NCBI RefSeq assembly: GCF_937903345.1
Contig: NZ_CALCZQ010000031.1
Location: 310,001-374,000, forward strand
DNA: 64,000 nucleotides
Direction: 5' to 3'
Source of the DNA: an uncultured Emticicia sp.
Lineage (GTDB): Bacteria > Bacteroidota > Bacteroidia > Cytophagales > Spirosomataceae
Every line of letters starts with the position of its first letter. Within the stretch, counting starts at the first letter, position 1. This document shows positions 8,198 to 16,931 of the stretch, piece after piece. Made by a program: the position numbers and the translations under genes. The notes under the pieces were generated by a model. The model had not been told where the DNA came from and ran no database searches. It was given only the letters and a program-made list of their open reading frames with translations.

Positions 8198-8199
8198 TA

Positions 8200-9078
8200 T
8201 TATACTTTCTTGAATTCGCTCGGCGAAACCCCCGTTTTTTTCTTGAAAAGTCGAGTAAAATAGGCAGGGTCTTTGAAATTGAGTAAATACGAAACCTCAG
8301 AAATTGAATAATTTGTGTTAAGCAAATACATTTTTGCTTCTACAATCAGATAATCCTGCACAATTTGTAAGGCAGATTTTTGAACCAAAGCATTGCAAAT
8401 TCGATTAAGGTGCACGGTCGTGATATTCAATTCTTTGGCGTATTCGCTAATGGGTTTGGTTTCTTGTATAGTTCGTTTGATATGCATTTTAAATGCCTGA
8501 TAATATATCAAAGTTTGGTTGTCGGATGCAGAAATAGTATTTTTAAATGAAAAATTAAAACGATAAATACCAATAAAAAACAATTTAAACAATGATTGAA
8601 TTACAGTATGTTTTTCTAAGTTTTCCTCGTATAATTCTTTTAAAATCAGACTTTTATAGTTTTTTAATTGCTCAAAATTGCTTGGATGATTATGAAACTG
8701 GAGGTGTTTCAATTGATTGAGTTCGAGCATAATTTTGGGTGAGTTTTTGAAAAGTGTTTCCATAAAATTTTCCGAAAAAGTCAAAACTTCACCTATAATA
8801 CTCGGCTCAAAAGAAAAACCGTGCAGGGTATTGGTCGGAATTATAATCAAGCAAGGACCTTCAATAGAAATTTTATTTTGCTCAGAAAACAAAACACCAC
8901 AGCCAGACTCAATCATAAAAATTTGGTATAAATAAGAATGAAGGTGTTCGTTTATTTCCCAATCATACATTTTACTCCGCACTTCGAGTGACTCATGATG
9001 AATAAAATCAGGTATATGCGGATAATGATTGTCGCCATAAAGACCCTTAAAATTTATAAGCTGCTTCGAATTATTCAT
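8200..9078 (-). CDS. AraC family transcriptional regulator (PobR/PobC-like)
   Basis: A 292-residue protein with an N-terminal cupin-type sensing domain (about residues 20-160; note HSYLYQIFMIESGCGVLFS) and a C-terminal double helix-turn-helix (about 195-290). The latter ends with the AraC signature from VSYLLNFKDPAYFTRLFKKKTGVSP onwards. It is transcribed divergently from pcaH and shares a 224-bp intergenic region with it. It is therefore the obvious candidate activator of the pca/pob operon in response to 4-hydroxybenzoate or protocatechuate. AraC proteins beside pobA in Bacteroidota are commonly annotated as transcriptional activators of pobA. The ligand is inferred, not visible. Confidence 0.85.
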   Translation of the reverse strand: MNNSKQLINFKGLYGDNHYPHIPDFIHHESLEVRSKMYDWEINEHLHSYLYQIFMIESGCGVLFSEQNKISIEGPCLIIIPTNTLHGFSFEPSIIGEVLTFSENFMETLFKNSPKIMLELNQLKHLQFHNHPSNFEQLKNYKSLILKELYEENLEKHTVIQSLFKLFFIGIYRFNFSFKNTISASDNQTLIYYQAFKMHIKRTIQETKPISEYAKELNITTVHLNRICNALVQKSALQIVQDYLIVEAKMYLLNTNYSISEVSYLLNFKDPAYFTRLFKKKTGVSPSEFKKV

Positions 9079-9252
9079 GTTTAAATTTTACAATTATTAT
9101 TTATATGCTTAGTTCTGAATTATCAGAAAAAAGCCTTTATTTTAACTAAATTCTATATAAATGTACAGTTTTTTTTTAATTTTATAAAATTGAATGTTTT
9201 AATTATACAAGTCTAATTTTGATTAGTCCAAGATTTATTTCGATAATTATAA

Positions 9253-9260
9253 TAGTTTTG
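9253..9260 (+). promoter_or_regulatory. Candidate -7 element of the pcaH operon
   Basis: TAGTTTTG matches the Bacteroidota -7 consensus TAnnTTTG and lies 42 bp before the pcaH ATG. No good -33 TTG is present at the proper distance. That would fit a promoter depending on the divergent AraC activator, whose site would lie in 9079-9250. No operator repeat was recognised there. Confidence 0.45.
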
Positions 9261-9302
9261 TAAAGTAAAAACCGCCATTCAATACCTTTAATTATTTTAC
9301 AA

Positions 9303-10010
9303 ATGAATAAAATCACATATAATCAATTCGATCGTGAAGTACATCCGCCATACTTAGCTCCTGAATACAAATCAACAATTCTGAGAGCTCCAACTAAACC
9401 TTTGATTTTTCTGAAGCAATCGCTTTCTGAACTCACAGGCCCGGTTTTTGGTGATTTTCACTTAGGGGAATTTGATAATGACCTAACCAAAAATTCAATA
9501 AAAAATGGCGAGCCATTAGGCGAAAGAATCGTAGTTCACGGCAAGGTGATGAATGAAAACGGGCAGCCAATACCGAATACTTTAATAGAAATTTGGCAAG
9601 CTAATTCGTGTGGAAGATATGTGCATAAAGTGGACCAACACGACGCCCCACTCGACCCGAATTTTTTGGGTGCTGGGCGTTGTATGACCGATAAAGATGG
9701 AAATTATAAGTTTTATACTATCAAACCGGGTGCATATCCTTGGGGAAACCATTACAACGCATGGCGTCCAAACCACATACATTTTTCTTTGTTTGGGGCA
9801 AATATTACCAATCGTTTGGTTACCCAAATGTATTTTCCAGGCGACCCTCTCTTGCAGCATGACCCTATTTTCTTATGTTTACCACCAAAGGGCCGTGACT
9901 TATTAATATCAAAATTCGATTTAGGAGCTACCGAGCCAAATTTTGCTCTCGGCTACCGCTTCGATTTTGTATTAAGAGGCCACAACGCAACACCTTTTGA
10001 AAAGATTTAA
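9303..10010 (+). CDS. pcaH: Protocatechuate 3,4-dioxygenase, beta subunit
   Basis: A 235-residue intradiol dioxygenase beta subunit. All four Fe(III) ligands can be placed with the spacing of the Pseudomonas enzyme: Tyr106, Tyr145, His158 and His160, with Arg155 in the WRPNHIHFS motif. The N-terminal YDREVHPPYLAPEYKST-like opening and the GPVFG segment are standard for PcaH. With PcaG it cleaves protocatechuate between the two hydroxyls to 3-carboxy-cis,cis-muconate in the cytoplasm. It is first in the operon pcaH-G-B-(DC)-pobA-(IJ)-orf-pcaF and is read divergently from the AraC regulator. A short C-rich repeat-like segment sits in the 41-bp gap before pcaG. Confidence 0.95.
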   Translation: MNKITYNQFDREVHPPYLAPEYKSTILRAPTKPLIFLKQSLSELTGPVFGDFHLGEFDNDLTKNSIKNGEPLGERIVVHGKVMNENGQPIPNTLIEIWQANSCGRYVHKVDQHDAPLDPNFLGAGRCMTDKDGNYKFYTIKPGAYPWGNHYNAWRPNHIHFSLFGANITNRLVTQMYFPGDPLLQHDPIFLCLPPKGRDLLISKFDLGATEPNFALGYRFDFVLRGHNATPFEKI

Positions 10011-10051
10011 AAAACGCACCTATCCCTTAAAGGGGGACAAAAATAAGATTT

Positions 10052-10627
10052 ATGGAAAATATTTTAAATAAAGATATTTCAAGCTCGCCTTTAGGGGCGG
10101 TACTTCAAACTCCCTCACAAACAGTAGGTCCATATTTTGCTTATGGTCTTACGCCTGAGCAATATTTATATGATTTTAAGCAATTGGTTGGTAATCAGAT
10201 GCTTAGCCCAATTGAGCAAGAAAAAGCAATCACAATCATTGGAAAAGTTTACGATGGTAATGGCGATGTGATTCCCGATGCTATGATAGAAATTTGGCAA
10301 AATGATGGTGAAAATCAACTTTTTGGACGTTTCGGTACAGGAACTGACCCTCAGAATCGCTTTATTTTTAGCACAATCAAGCCAAAATCAGTTGATGGAC
10401 AAGCTCCGTATCTTTCAGTAATTATCTTTATGCGTGGGCAGTTGATTCATTCTTATACCCGTATTTATTTTTCTGACGAAACCCAGCTAAATACAACTGA
10501 TGAAGTGCTTAAAACCGTTCCGGCCGAACGAAAAAGTACACTTATTGCCAAGAAAAAAGGCATAAATATATTTGAATTCAATATCAATATGCAAGGAGAA
10601 AACGAAACTGTTTTTTTTGAAATTTAA
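10052..10627 (+). CDS. pcaG: Protocatechuate 3,4-dioxygenase, alpha subunit
   Basis: A 191-residue intradiol dioxygenase alpha subunit. It opens with the TPSQTVGPYFAYGLTPEQY motif of PcaG. It keeps the beta-sandwich core (GKVYDGNGDVIPDAMIEIWQ), but the region equivalent to the iron-binding YxxHxH of PcaH reads SVIIFMRGQLIHSYTRIYF without ligand tyrosine or paired histidines. This is expected for the non-catalytic alpha subunit that pairs with PcaH. The gene follows pcaH by 41 bp. The 48-bp gap to pcaB contains a TTCGTAAATCGTAA-type dispersed repeat. Confidence 0.93.
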   Translation: MENILNKDISSSPLGAVLQTPSQTVGPYFAYGLTPEQYLYDFKQLVGNQMLSPIEQEKAITIIGKVYDGNGDVIPDAMIEIWQNDGENQLFGRFGTGTDPQNRFIFSTIKPKSVDGQAPYLSVIIFMRGQLIHSYTRIYFSDETQLNTTDEVLKTVPAERKSTLIAKKKGINIFEFNINMQGENETVFFEI

Positions 10628-10675
10628 TTTGAATGACGAATGCATCATTTCAAATTCGTAAATCGTAACTCATAA

Positions 10676-11977
10676 ATGTCTCTATATTCCGAATATTTTT
10701 ATTCCAAAACAATTAATGAGCTTTTTTCTGACAAACAGACAATAGTACAAATGTTGCGTTTTGAAGGAGCCTTGGCACTTGCCCAAGCCGAAAATGGAAT
10801 TATCCCGCCCCAAGCTGCTCAGATTATTGAGCATTGCTGTCAGGTCGATTTTATTGATATTGATAAACTCAAATCAGAGATAAAATTGGGAGGAAATGCT
10901 GCGATTCCACTGGTCAAGCAACTTACTCGAATCGTAAAGAATAATGACGTTGAAGCATCAAAATATGTGCATTTAGGAGCAACCAGCCAAGATGTGGTAG
11001 ATACGGCTACGGTTTTACAGATGCAGGAATATTGGTATTGGCTAAACGATAAACTGACCGAATTGTCAGACTTATTGGTAGAAATTACAAAAAAACACCG
11101 TAATACCTTAATGATTGGTCGGACGCTGCTTCAACATGCCCGACCAATTACGTTTGGGCTTAAAACTTCGGGTTGGCTTCAAAGTATCGAGCGAAGCATA
11201 GAACGAATAAAAAGCACACAAAAACGTGTTTTGGTAATTCAATTAGGCGGTGCAGTAGGGAGTGGAAATGCTAATTTATCGAAATCAGTTCAACAAAGTC
11301 TTGCAGACATTTTAGACTTAAAACCTTCTTTTTTGTGGCACTCGAACCGAGATAACTTAGTTGAAGCTGCATCTGTTTTTGGAATATTAAATCAATCACT
11401 CGGGAAAATTGCCAAAGATATATCTCTGATGATGCAAACCGAAGTTGCCGAAGTGTTTGAAGGGGCTGCAGAAGGTAAAGGCGGTTCAAGTACGATGCCA
11501 CACAAACGAAACCCAGTTACTTGTACTGCTATTTTGGCCAATGCAAACCGAATCCCAAATTTGGTCGCTTCATTGTTAGCGGCTATGCCTCAAGAACATG
11601 AGCGTTCAGCGGGTTTGTGGCACTCAGAGTGGGAGGTTTTGACCGAAATATTATTGCTTACCGCAGGTAGTATCGAAAGAAGCATCGAATTAATAGCAAG
11701 CTTAGAAGTAGATGAAAAACGAATGCTTCAAAATCTTGAATTAACTAAAGGCTTAATTTATGCCGAAAACATTTCATTGGCTTTAGCTACAAAAATTGGT
11801 AAAATTAACGCCCACGAGTTAGTCGAAAAAGCTTGCAAATCAGCCATTTCGCAACAAAAACACTTAAAAGAAGTACTTGAAGAAATGAACGTTGATTTGC
11901 CAAATTTAGAAGCATTATTCAAAGCCGAAAATTCGATAGGTAATAGTCTGGAAATAATTGATGAAATATTAAAATAA
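10676..11977 (+). CDS. pcaB: 3-carboxy-cis,cis-muconate cycloisomerase
   Basis: A 433-residue member of the fumarase/aspartase superfamily. The superfamily signature GSSTMPHKRNP is at 270-280 and supplies the catalytic serine loop. The earlier GATSQDVVDTA segment around residue 100 and the HARPITFGLK segment around 155 are the other two conserved regions. It lactonises 3-carboxy-cis,cis-muconate to 4-carboxymuconolactone. Length and motifs are typical of bacterial PcaB. Its stop is followed after only 2 bp by the PcaD-PcaC fusion, so translation is probably coupled. Confidence 0.92.
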   Translation: MSLYSEYFYSKTINELFSDKQTIVQMLRFEGALALAQAENGIIPPQAAQIIEHCCQVDFIDIDKLKSEIKLGGNAAIPLVKQLTRIVKNNDVEASKYVHLGATSQDVVDTATVLQMQEYWYWLNDKLTELSDLLVEITKKHRNTLMIGRTLLQHARPITFGLKTSGWLQSIERSIERIKSTQKRVLVIQLGGAVGSGNANLSKSVQQSLADILDLKPSFLWHSNRDNLVEAASVFGILNQSLGKIAKDISLMMQTEVAEVFEGAAEGKGGSSTMPHKRNPVTCTAILANANRIPNLVASLLAAMPQEHERSAGLWHSEWEVLTEILLLTAGSIERSIELIASLEVDEKRMLQNLELTKGLIYAENISLALATKIGKINAHELVEKACKSAISQQKHLKEVLEEMNVDLPNLEALFKAENSIGNSLEIIDEILK

Positions 11978-11979
11978 CT

Positions 11980-13113
11980 ATGAACTATAAAATACAAGGA
12001 ACACCAAATAGTCCAGTCCTAATTTTCTCAAACTCCTTGGGTTCAGAAATGATGATGTGGGACGAGCTGATTCCCTATTTGCTACCCTATTTTAGAATAT
12101 TGCAATACGATACTCGTGGACATGGCACTTCCAAAAATAATATTGATACCGAAGGCTACACTATCGAACTTCTGGGCAAGGATATAATCAAATTGATGGA
12201 CGAGCTTAACATCGAAACTGCCTATTTTTGCGGACTTTCGATGGGCGGTTTGATTGGCCAATATCTTGGCATAAATCACTCAAATCGTTTCAAAAAGATA
12301 GTTTTGAGTAATACAGGGGCAAAAATCGGGAATGATGAACGCTGGAATGGTCGCATCGAGATTATTGCAAAAAATGGAATGCAGGCAATCGTTGAGGACA
12401 CGATGGAGCGTTGGTTTACCGAAGGTTTTAGAAAAAAAAATCCGCAAAAAGTAGCTGAAACAAACGACATGTTTTTGCGAAGCGATGTGCAGGGTTATTC
12501 AAATTGTTGCTGTGCTATTCGTGATGCCGATTTCAGAAATCAGTTACAAAATATGAATGTCGTAACGCTGGTCATTACAGGCGATGAAGACCCCGTGACA
12601 AATGTAGAGCAGGCTGAATTTTTGGTCAAAAACATTCCGAATGCAACTTTAAAAGTGTTACACGCAAGACATTTAGCCGCCACCGAATTGCCCAAAGCAT
12701 ACGCTCAAGTTTTAATAGATTTTTTCATAGGCGAATCTACTTTTGAGAAAGGAATGCACGTTCGACGAACGGTTTTAGGCAATACCCACGTTGACCGTGC
12801 AAACACCAAAATCAATGATTTTAATGCTGATTTTCAAGCGTTCATAACAAATTATGCTTGGGGAGAAACATGGTCAAGACCCAATCTTTCAAAACATAAC
12901 CGAAGTTTAATTACGATGGCCATGTTGATAGCTCTCAACCGCCAAACTGAGTTTAAAATGCACCTTAGAGCTGCTTTTAATAACGGTGTTTCAGTCGCCG
13001 AAATCAAAGAAGTAATTATGCAATCGGCTTTATATTGTGGACTTCCTGCTGCCAACGAAGCTATTCATGCGGCCGAAGAAGTATTCAAAGAGTTAGGAGT
13101 CAACATTTCATAA
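11980..13113 (+). CDS. pcaL: 3-oxoadipate enol-lactonase / 4-carboxymuconolactone decarboxylase fusion (PcaL)
   Basis: A 377-residue two-domain protein. Residues 1 to about 250 are an alpha/beta hydrolase (PcaD) with nucleophile elbow GLSMGG at 85-90 (Ser87) and a late acidic residue (TGDEDPVT) and histidine (ARHLAA). Residues from about 256 are a carboxymuconolactone decarboxylase (PcaC), recognisable from GMHVRRTVLG, the WGETWSRPNLS segment and the HLRAAFNNGVS helix. It would decarboxylate 4-carboxymuconolactone and hydrolyse the resulting enol-lactone to 3-oxoadipate. The order, hydrolase then decarboxylase, matches the PcaL fusions of Actinobacteria and other phyla. There is no frameshift at the junction. 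Confidence 0.93.
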   Translation: MNYKIQGTPNSPVLIFSNSLGSEMMMWDELIPYLLPYFRILQYDTRGHGTSKNNIDTEGYTIELLGKDIIKLMDELNIETAYFCGLSMGGLIGQYLGINHSNRFKKIVLSNTGAKIGNDERWNGRIEIIAKNGMQAIVEDTMERWFTEGFRKKNPQKVAETNDMFLRSDVQGYSNCCCAIRDADFRNQLQNMNVVTLVITGDEDPVTNVEQAEFLVKNIPNATLKVLHARHLAATELPKAYAQVLIDFFIGESTFEKGMHVRRTVLGNTHVDRANTKINDFNADFQAFITNYAWGETWSRPNLSKHNRSLITMAMLIALNRQTEFKMHLRAAFNNGVSVAEIKEVIMQSALYCGLPAANEAIHAAEEVFKELGVNIS

Positions 13114-13132
13114 ACAGCAGTCCATATTTTTA

Positions 13133-14311
13133 ATGAAAACAAAAAAATCACAGGTTGGAATTATCGGTGCTGGCCCAGCTGGACTTGCTTTGGCCTTGAT
13201 GCTACAAAAGCAAGGGATAGAAAGCGTAATTTTAGAAAATCGTAGTCGTGCGTATGTAGAAAATAGAATTCGTGCGGGGCTTTTAGAACATAATACTGTA
13301 GAAGTTTTTGAAGAATTGGGTGTTGCCGATCGACTTCATCAAGAAGGTTTGGTGCATCATGGTTGTTATATTGCCTACAATGGCGTTACGCAACGCATTG
13401 ATTTTAAGAAACATACACAGCGTGAAGTAACCATTTATGGTCAACAAGAAGTAGTAAAAGACCTCATAATTGCTTGTTTGGATAGGAAAATTGAAATTAT
13501 TTTTGAAGCAGAAGCTACTGAAATTATTGATTTTATGTCCCAAAAACCAAGTATTTCGTTTACGCATAGCGGAGAAAATGTCAGTTTAAACTGTGATTTT
13601 GTAGCAGGAACAGATGGTTTTCATGGTTTAGGTAGAAAAACTTTACCAAAAGAAACCTATAATGAGTTTAAAATCGAATATCCCTTTAGTTGGTTAGGAA
13701 TTTTGGCTTATTCAAAACCCAGTTATGATGAATTGATATACGCTTTTCACTACGAAGGTTTTGCATTGGCAAGTATGCGTTCCGAAAAAGTATGTCGTTT
13801 ATATTTGCAAGTTCCCAACGATGAAAAAATAGAAAACTGGTCGGACAAACAAATCTGGGCTGAACTCGAAAAACGTTTGAGTATTGAGCTTGATAAAGGA
13901 GAAATTTTTGAAAAAGGAATTACGCCCATGCGTAGTTTTATGATTGACAATATGCAAGCTGGGCGATTGTTTTTGGCAGGAGATGCCGCTCATATTGTGC
14001 CACCAACAGGAGCAAAAGGATTAAATTTGGCAATAGCTGATGTAAGAAATTTAGCAGAAGGAATTACGGATTTCTACAAAAATGGCAGCGAAGAATCACT
14101 AAATAATTACACCAAAAAATGTGTTGCAAGGGTTTGGAGGGTGCAAGATTTTTCAAATTTTATGACATATTTATGTCATAAACAAGCGGAAAATGGAAGT
14201 TTTGAACAATTATTGCAAAAATCGAAATTTGATTATTTAAGAATGTCTGAAGCTTATCAAAAAACTATTGCCGAAAATTATGTTGGTTTGTCGTTTGAGA
14301 GTTTTGAGTAA
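13133..14311 (+). CDS. pobA: 4-hydroxybenzoate 3-monooxygenase
   Basis: A 392-residue flavoprotein hydroxylase. It has GAGPAG at 12-17, the RIRAGLLEH motif around residue 47, the FAD motif GDAAH at 283-287, and the diagnostic IVPPTGAKGLNLA stretch that follows it. Length and motifs equal those of Pseudomonas PobA, which uses NADPH and O2 to make protocatechuate from 4-hydroxybenzoate. It sits in the middle of the pca operon, 19 bp after pcaL, so synthesis of the ring-cleavage substrate is tied to its consumption. A short GAACT/AGTTC hairpin follows its stop. Confidence 0.95.
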   Translation: MKTKKSQVGIIGAGPAGLALALMLQKQGIESVILENRSRAYVENRIRAGLLEHNTVEVFEELGVADRLHQEGLVHHGCYIAYNGVTQRIDFKKHTQREVTIYGQQEVVKDLIIACLDRKIEIIFEAEATEIIDFMSQKPSISFTHSGENVSLNCDFVAGTDGFHGLGRKTLPKETYNEFKIEYPFSWLGILAYSKPSYDELIYAFHYEGFALASMRSEKVCRLYLQVPNDEKIENWSDKQIWAELEKRLSIELDKGEIFEKGITPMRSFMIDNMQAGRLFLAGDAAHIVPPTGAKGLNLAIADVRNLAEGITDFYKNGSEESLNNYTKKCVARVWRVQDFSNFMTYLCHKQAENGSFEQLLQKSKFDYLRMSEAYQKTIAENYVGLSFESFE

Positions 14312-14319
14312 ACTGTGGA

Positions 14320-14336
14320 GCGAACTTCCAGTTCGC
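14320..14336. repeat. Short hairpin, GAACT/AGTTC type
   Basis: GCGAACT (14320-14326) and AGTTCGC (14330-14336) pair around a TCC loop. No T-run follows. It is related to the hairpin at 6901-6922 and lies just after the pobA stop, within the operon. Confidence 0.5.
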
Positions 14337-14369
14337 AAATTACTTATCAATTAAAATCTAAAAGACTAC

Positions 14370-15713
14370 ATGAAACAAGTACCCATAATAGATTTACATA
14401 CAGCAGCTTCGATGGTCAAAGATGGTGATGTTTTGCTACAAGGAGGCTTCGGGATGACGGGAAACCCTGTTCACTTAATGCACGCTTTGGCAGAAACAGG
14501 TACTAAAAACCTAACTTTCATTGGCAATAATACTGGCGAACCAGGCTTAGGAGGAGATAGACTTTTAGCAAATGGACAATTAAAAAAGGTAATCGGCTCA
14601 TTTTTTACCTCAAATCCAAATGCTGTAAAAGCCGTGCAAGCAGGTTTAATTGAGGCTGAACTTTTACCACAAGGAACATTGGCCGAAGCCATTCGTGCAG
14701 GTGGTGCAGGAATTGGTGGATTTTATACGCCAACCTCAGCAGGTACAAAAATTGCCGAAGGCCGAGAAATTAAAATTATTGACGGCAAAGAGCAGGTTTT
14801 CATCAAAGGTATCAAAGGAAATGTGGCTTTTATTCGTGCATGGCGAGCAGATACCGCAGGCAATTTGCAGTACCGAATGACCGAAAATAATTTCAATAAA
14901 GCCATGGCAACGGCTGCCGATTTGGTCATTGCTGAAGTTGAAGAAATTATTCCAGTTGGCGAAATAGCTCCTGAAAATATACATACACAAGGCTGTTTTG
15001 TAGATTATTTGGTACAAGCCACGCTCACACTCCACGATTTAGGAATATCGGCATCGGTTTCGTCCTCTAAAAAAGTAGATGAAGTCAGAATGAACATGGC
15101 GAAACGAGCTTTGCAAGAATTGAAGAAAGGTGATGTTGTAAATCTTGGTATCGGAATTCCGACTTTAGTAGCCGATTTAATCACCGAGGAACATGGAATT
15201 ATTCTCCATACCGAAAATGGAATGTTGGGTGTAGGTCCAGTTCCAACCGATGGCGGCGGAGCAATGAATTATCCTGTAAATGCAGGGAAAATTCCCGTAA
15301 CGCCACTACTGGGTAGTAGCTATTTCGATAGTGCTGAATCGTTTGCCATGATTCGTGGTGGACATATCGATGTAGCAATAATGGGAGGTTTAGAATGTGA
15401 TGAAGCGGCAAACTTGGCCAATTGGGCAGTCCCAGGAAAACCACTTTTGGGCGTAGGTGGAGCAATGGATTTGGCGAAAGGAGCAAAAAGACTCATTATT
15501 ACCATGACACACACGAATTCTGACGGTTCGCCTAAAATCGTACCCTCATGTGTGCTTCCATTAACAGCTTCGGGTGTTGTAAGCATGATTATCACTGACT
15601 TAGCAGTTTTTGCCTATCCAGCAGGTAAATTGACACTTATTGGCTTAATGCCCAATATTACTATAGAGGAAGTAAAAGCTAAGACAAGTGCAGAGTTTGA
15701 TGTAAAAATATAA
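14370..15713 (+). CDS. pcaIJ: 3-oxoadipate CoA-transferase, fused A and B subunits
   Basis: A 447-residue class I CoA-transferase in which the two usual subunits are joined. Residues 1 to about 225 form the A domain (LLQGGFGMTGNPVHLMHAL, then GIGGFYTPTSAGT). Residues from about 240 form the B domain (MAKRALQELKKGDVVNLGIG). The catalytic Glu282 is in the HTENGMLG motif, and the GGHIDVAIMGG block is typical of SCOT-like B chains. In this operon it should move CoA from succinyl-CoA to 3-oxoadipate. An acetoacetate CoA-transferase role cannot be excluded by sequence alone, but the gene order supports 3-oxoadipate. Confidence 0.88.
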   Translation: MKQVPIIDLHTAASMVKDGDVLLQGGFGMTGNPVHLMHALAETGTKNLTFIGNNTGEPGLGGDRLLANGQLKKVIGSFFTSNPNAVKAVQAGLIEAELLPQGTLAEAIRAGGAGIGGFYTPTSAGTKIAEGREIKIIDGKEQVFIKGIKGNVAFIRAWRADTAGNLQYRMTENNFNKAMATAADLVIAEVEEIIPVGEIAPENIHTQGCFVDYLVQATLTLHDLGISASVSSSKKVDEVRMNMAKRALQELKKGDVVNLGIGIPTLVADLITEEHGIILHTENGMLGVGPVPTDGGGAMNYPVNAGKIPVTPLLGSSYFDSAESFAMIRGGHIDVAIMGGLECDEAANLANWAVPGKPLLGVGGAMDLAKGAKRLIITMTHTNSDGSPKIVPSCVLPLTASGVVSMIITDLAVFAYPAGKLTLIGLMPNITIEEVKAKTSAEFDVKI

Positions 15714-15722
15714 TCATTAGTT

Positions 15723-15774
15723 AAATTCGTCATTGTATTGACTAAATTTATGTAAAATTCGTCATTGTATTGAC
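15723..15774. repeat. Two tandem 20-bp direct repeats
   Basis: Positions 15723-15742 and 15755-15774 are identical 20-mers with a period of 32 bp. They begin with the ATTCGTCATT core also seen at 575-593. They separate pcaIJ from the DUF4143 ATPase gene. Confidence 0.85.
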
Positions 15775-15800
15775 AGTTTTTTTTGTAAAAAAACCTAAAA

Positions 15801-16931
15801 ATGTTTATACAAAGGACAATTGAAGCGACAATCAAAAATAGATTAGTTGCTGGAAAAGTAAATTTATTAGTAGGAGCGAGAAGGGTAGGGAAAACATTTT
15901 TACTTAAAAAAATAGTACAAGACATCAACGAGCCATACTTATGGCTTAATGGAGATGATGAATCAACCCATGATTTATTGGCAGAACTAACCATTGCTAA
16001 TTATAGAAGAATAACTTCGGGAATTTCGCTTTTGATCATTGATGAAGCTCAAATGATTAAAGACATTGGGCTAAAAATGAAGTTGATGATAGACGAAATT
16101 CCAAATCTTAAAATAATAGCATCGGGTTCGTCTGTGTATGCACTAAGTTATAAAGTTGGAGAACCTCTTGTAGGTCGTGCTTTTTGGCATAAAATATTTC
16201 CAATTGCCCAAAATGAGTTAAAACATCACGAAAGTTATGTGGATACAGTTCGAAATTTGGAAGAACGTTTAATATACGGTGGATATCCAGAAATGTTTCA
16301 GTTGACAACGCTTCAAGAAAAAGAAGCTTACATAAAAGAAATTCTGAATAGTTATTTATTTAAAGACTTATTAGTTTTTGATGAAATCAGGAGTTCAGAT
16401 AAAAGCAGGACATTATTAAAGTTAGTAGCTTTTCAGTTAGGAAAAGAAGTGTCTTATGATGAATTGGGAAAACAATTAGGGATGAGTAAAAATACGGTTG
16501 AAAAATACTTGGATTTACTCAGTAAGATTTTTGTGGTTTATAAAGTCGGAGCTTATAGCAAAAATCTAAGAAAAGAACTATCAAAATCATCAAGGTGGTA
16601 TTTTTATGATAATGGCATTAGGAATGCTCTGATTGATAATTTTAAACCTTTAAGCCTTAGAAATGATGTTGGAGAGTTATGGGAAAATTATTTGATGGTA
16701 GAACGATTGAAGAAAAATAATTATGAACAAAATTTCAAGGAAATCTACTTCTGGCGTACTTACGACCAGCAAGAAATAGACTATATTGAAGAAAAAAATC
16801 AAGAAATTGAAGCGTTTGAATTTAAGTGGGGAAATACAAAAGCAAAAATTCCTGTCGCATTTGAAAATGCTTATCCAGAAGCAAAATTTAGTATAATTAG
16901 TAAAGAAAACTATTTAGATTTTATAGAATGA
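15801..16931 (+). CDS. AAA ATPase with C-terminal DUF4143 domain
   Basis: A 376-residue P-loop ATPase. Walker A GARRVGKT is at 25-32 and the Walker B end LLIIDEAQ contains Asp81-Glu82. A winged-helix segment (LGKQLGMSKNTVEKYLDLL) is near 225-250, and a C-terminal DUF4143/PD-(D/E)XK-like region contains FYFWRTYDQQEIDYIE. Such proteins are common, often multicopy and strain-variable in Bacteroidota, with no settled function. This one interrupts the pca operon and is preceded by two 20-bp direct repeats. Its TGA overlaps the pcaF ATG (ATGA), so pcaF translation may depend on it. It looks like a recent insertion that was accommodated in the operon. Confidence 0.85.
   Translation: MFIQRTIEATIKNRLVAGKVNLLVGARRVGKTFLLKKIVQDINEPYLWLNGDDESTHDLLAELTIANYRRITSGISLLIIDEAQMIKDIGLKMKLMIDEIPNLKIIASGSSVYALSYKVGEPLVGRAFWHKIFPIAQNELKHHESYVDTVRNLEERLIYGGYPEMFQLTTLQEKEAYIKEILNSYLFKDLLVFDEIRSSDKSRTLLKLVAFQLGKEVSYDELGKQLGMSKNTVEKYLDLLSKIFVVYKVGAYSKNLRKELSKSSRWYFYDNGIRNALIDNFKPLSLRNDVGELWENYLMVERLKKNNYEQNFKEIYFWRTYDQQEIDYIEEKNQEIEAFEFKWGNTKAKIPVAFENAYPEAKFSIISKENYLDFIE

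Noticed and set aside
9582..9860. Minus-strand open frame opposite pcaH
   Set aside because: It lies wholly within the iron-ligand region of pcaH and has no family signature.
15614..15994. A 126-codon minus-strand frame across the pcaIJ end and the ATPase start
   Set aside because: It overlaps two well supported genes and its translation is low-complexity with no domain.
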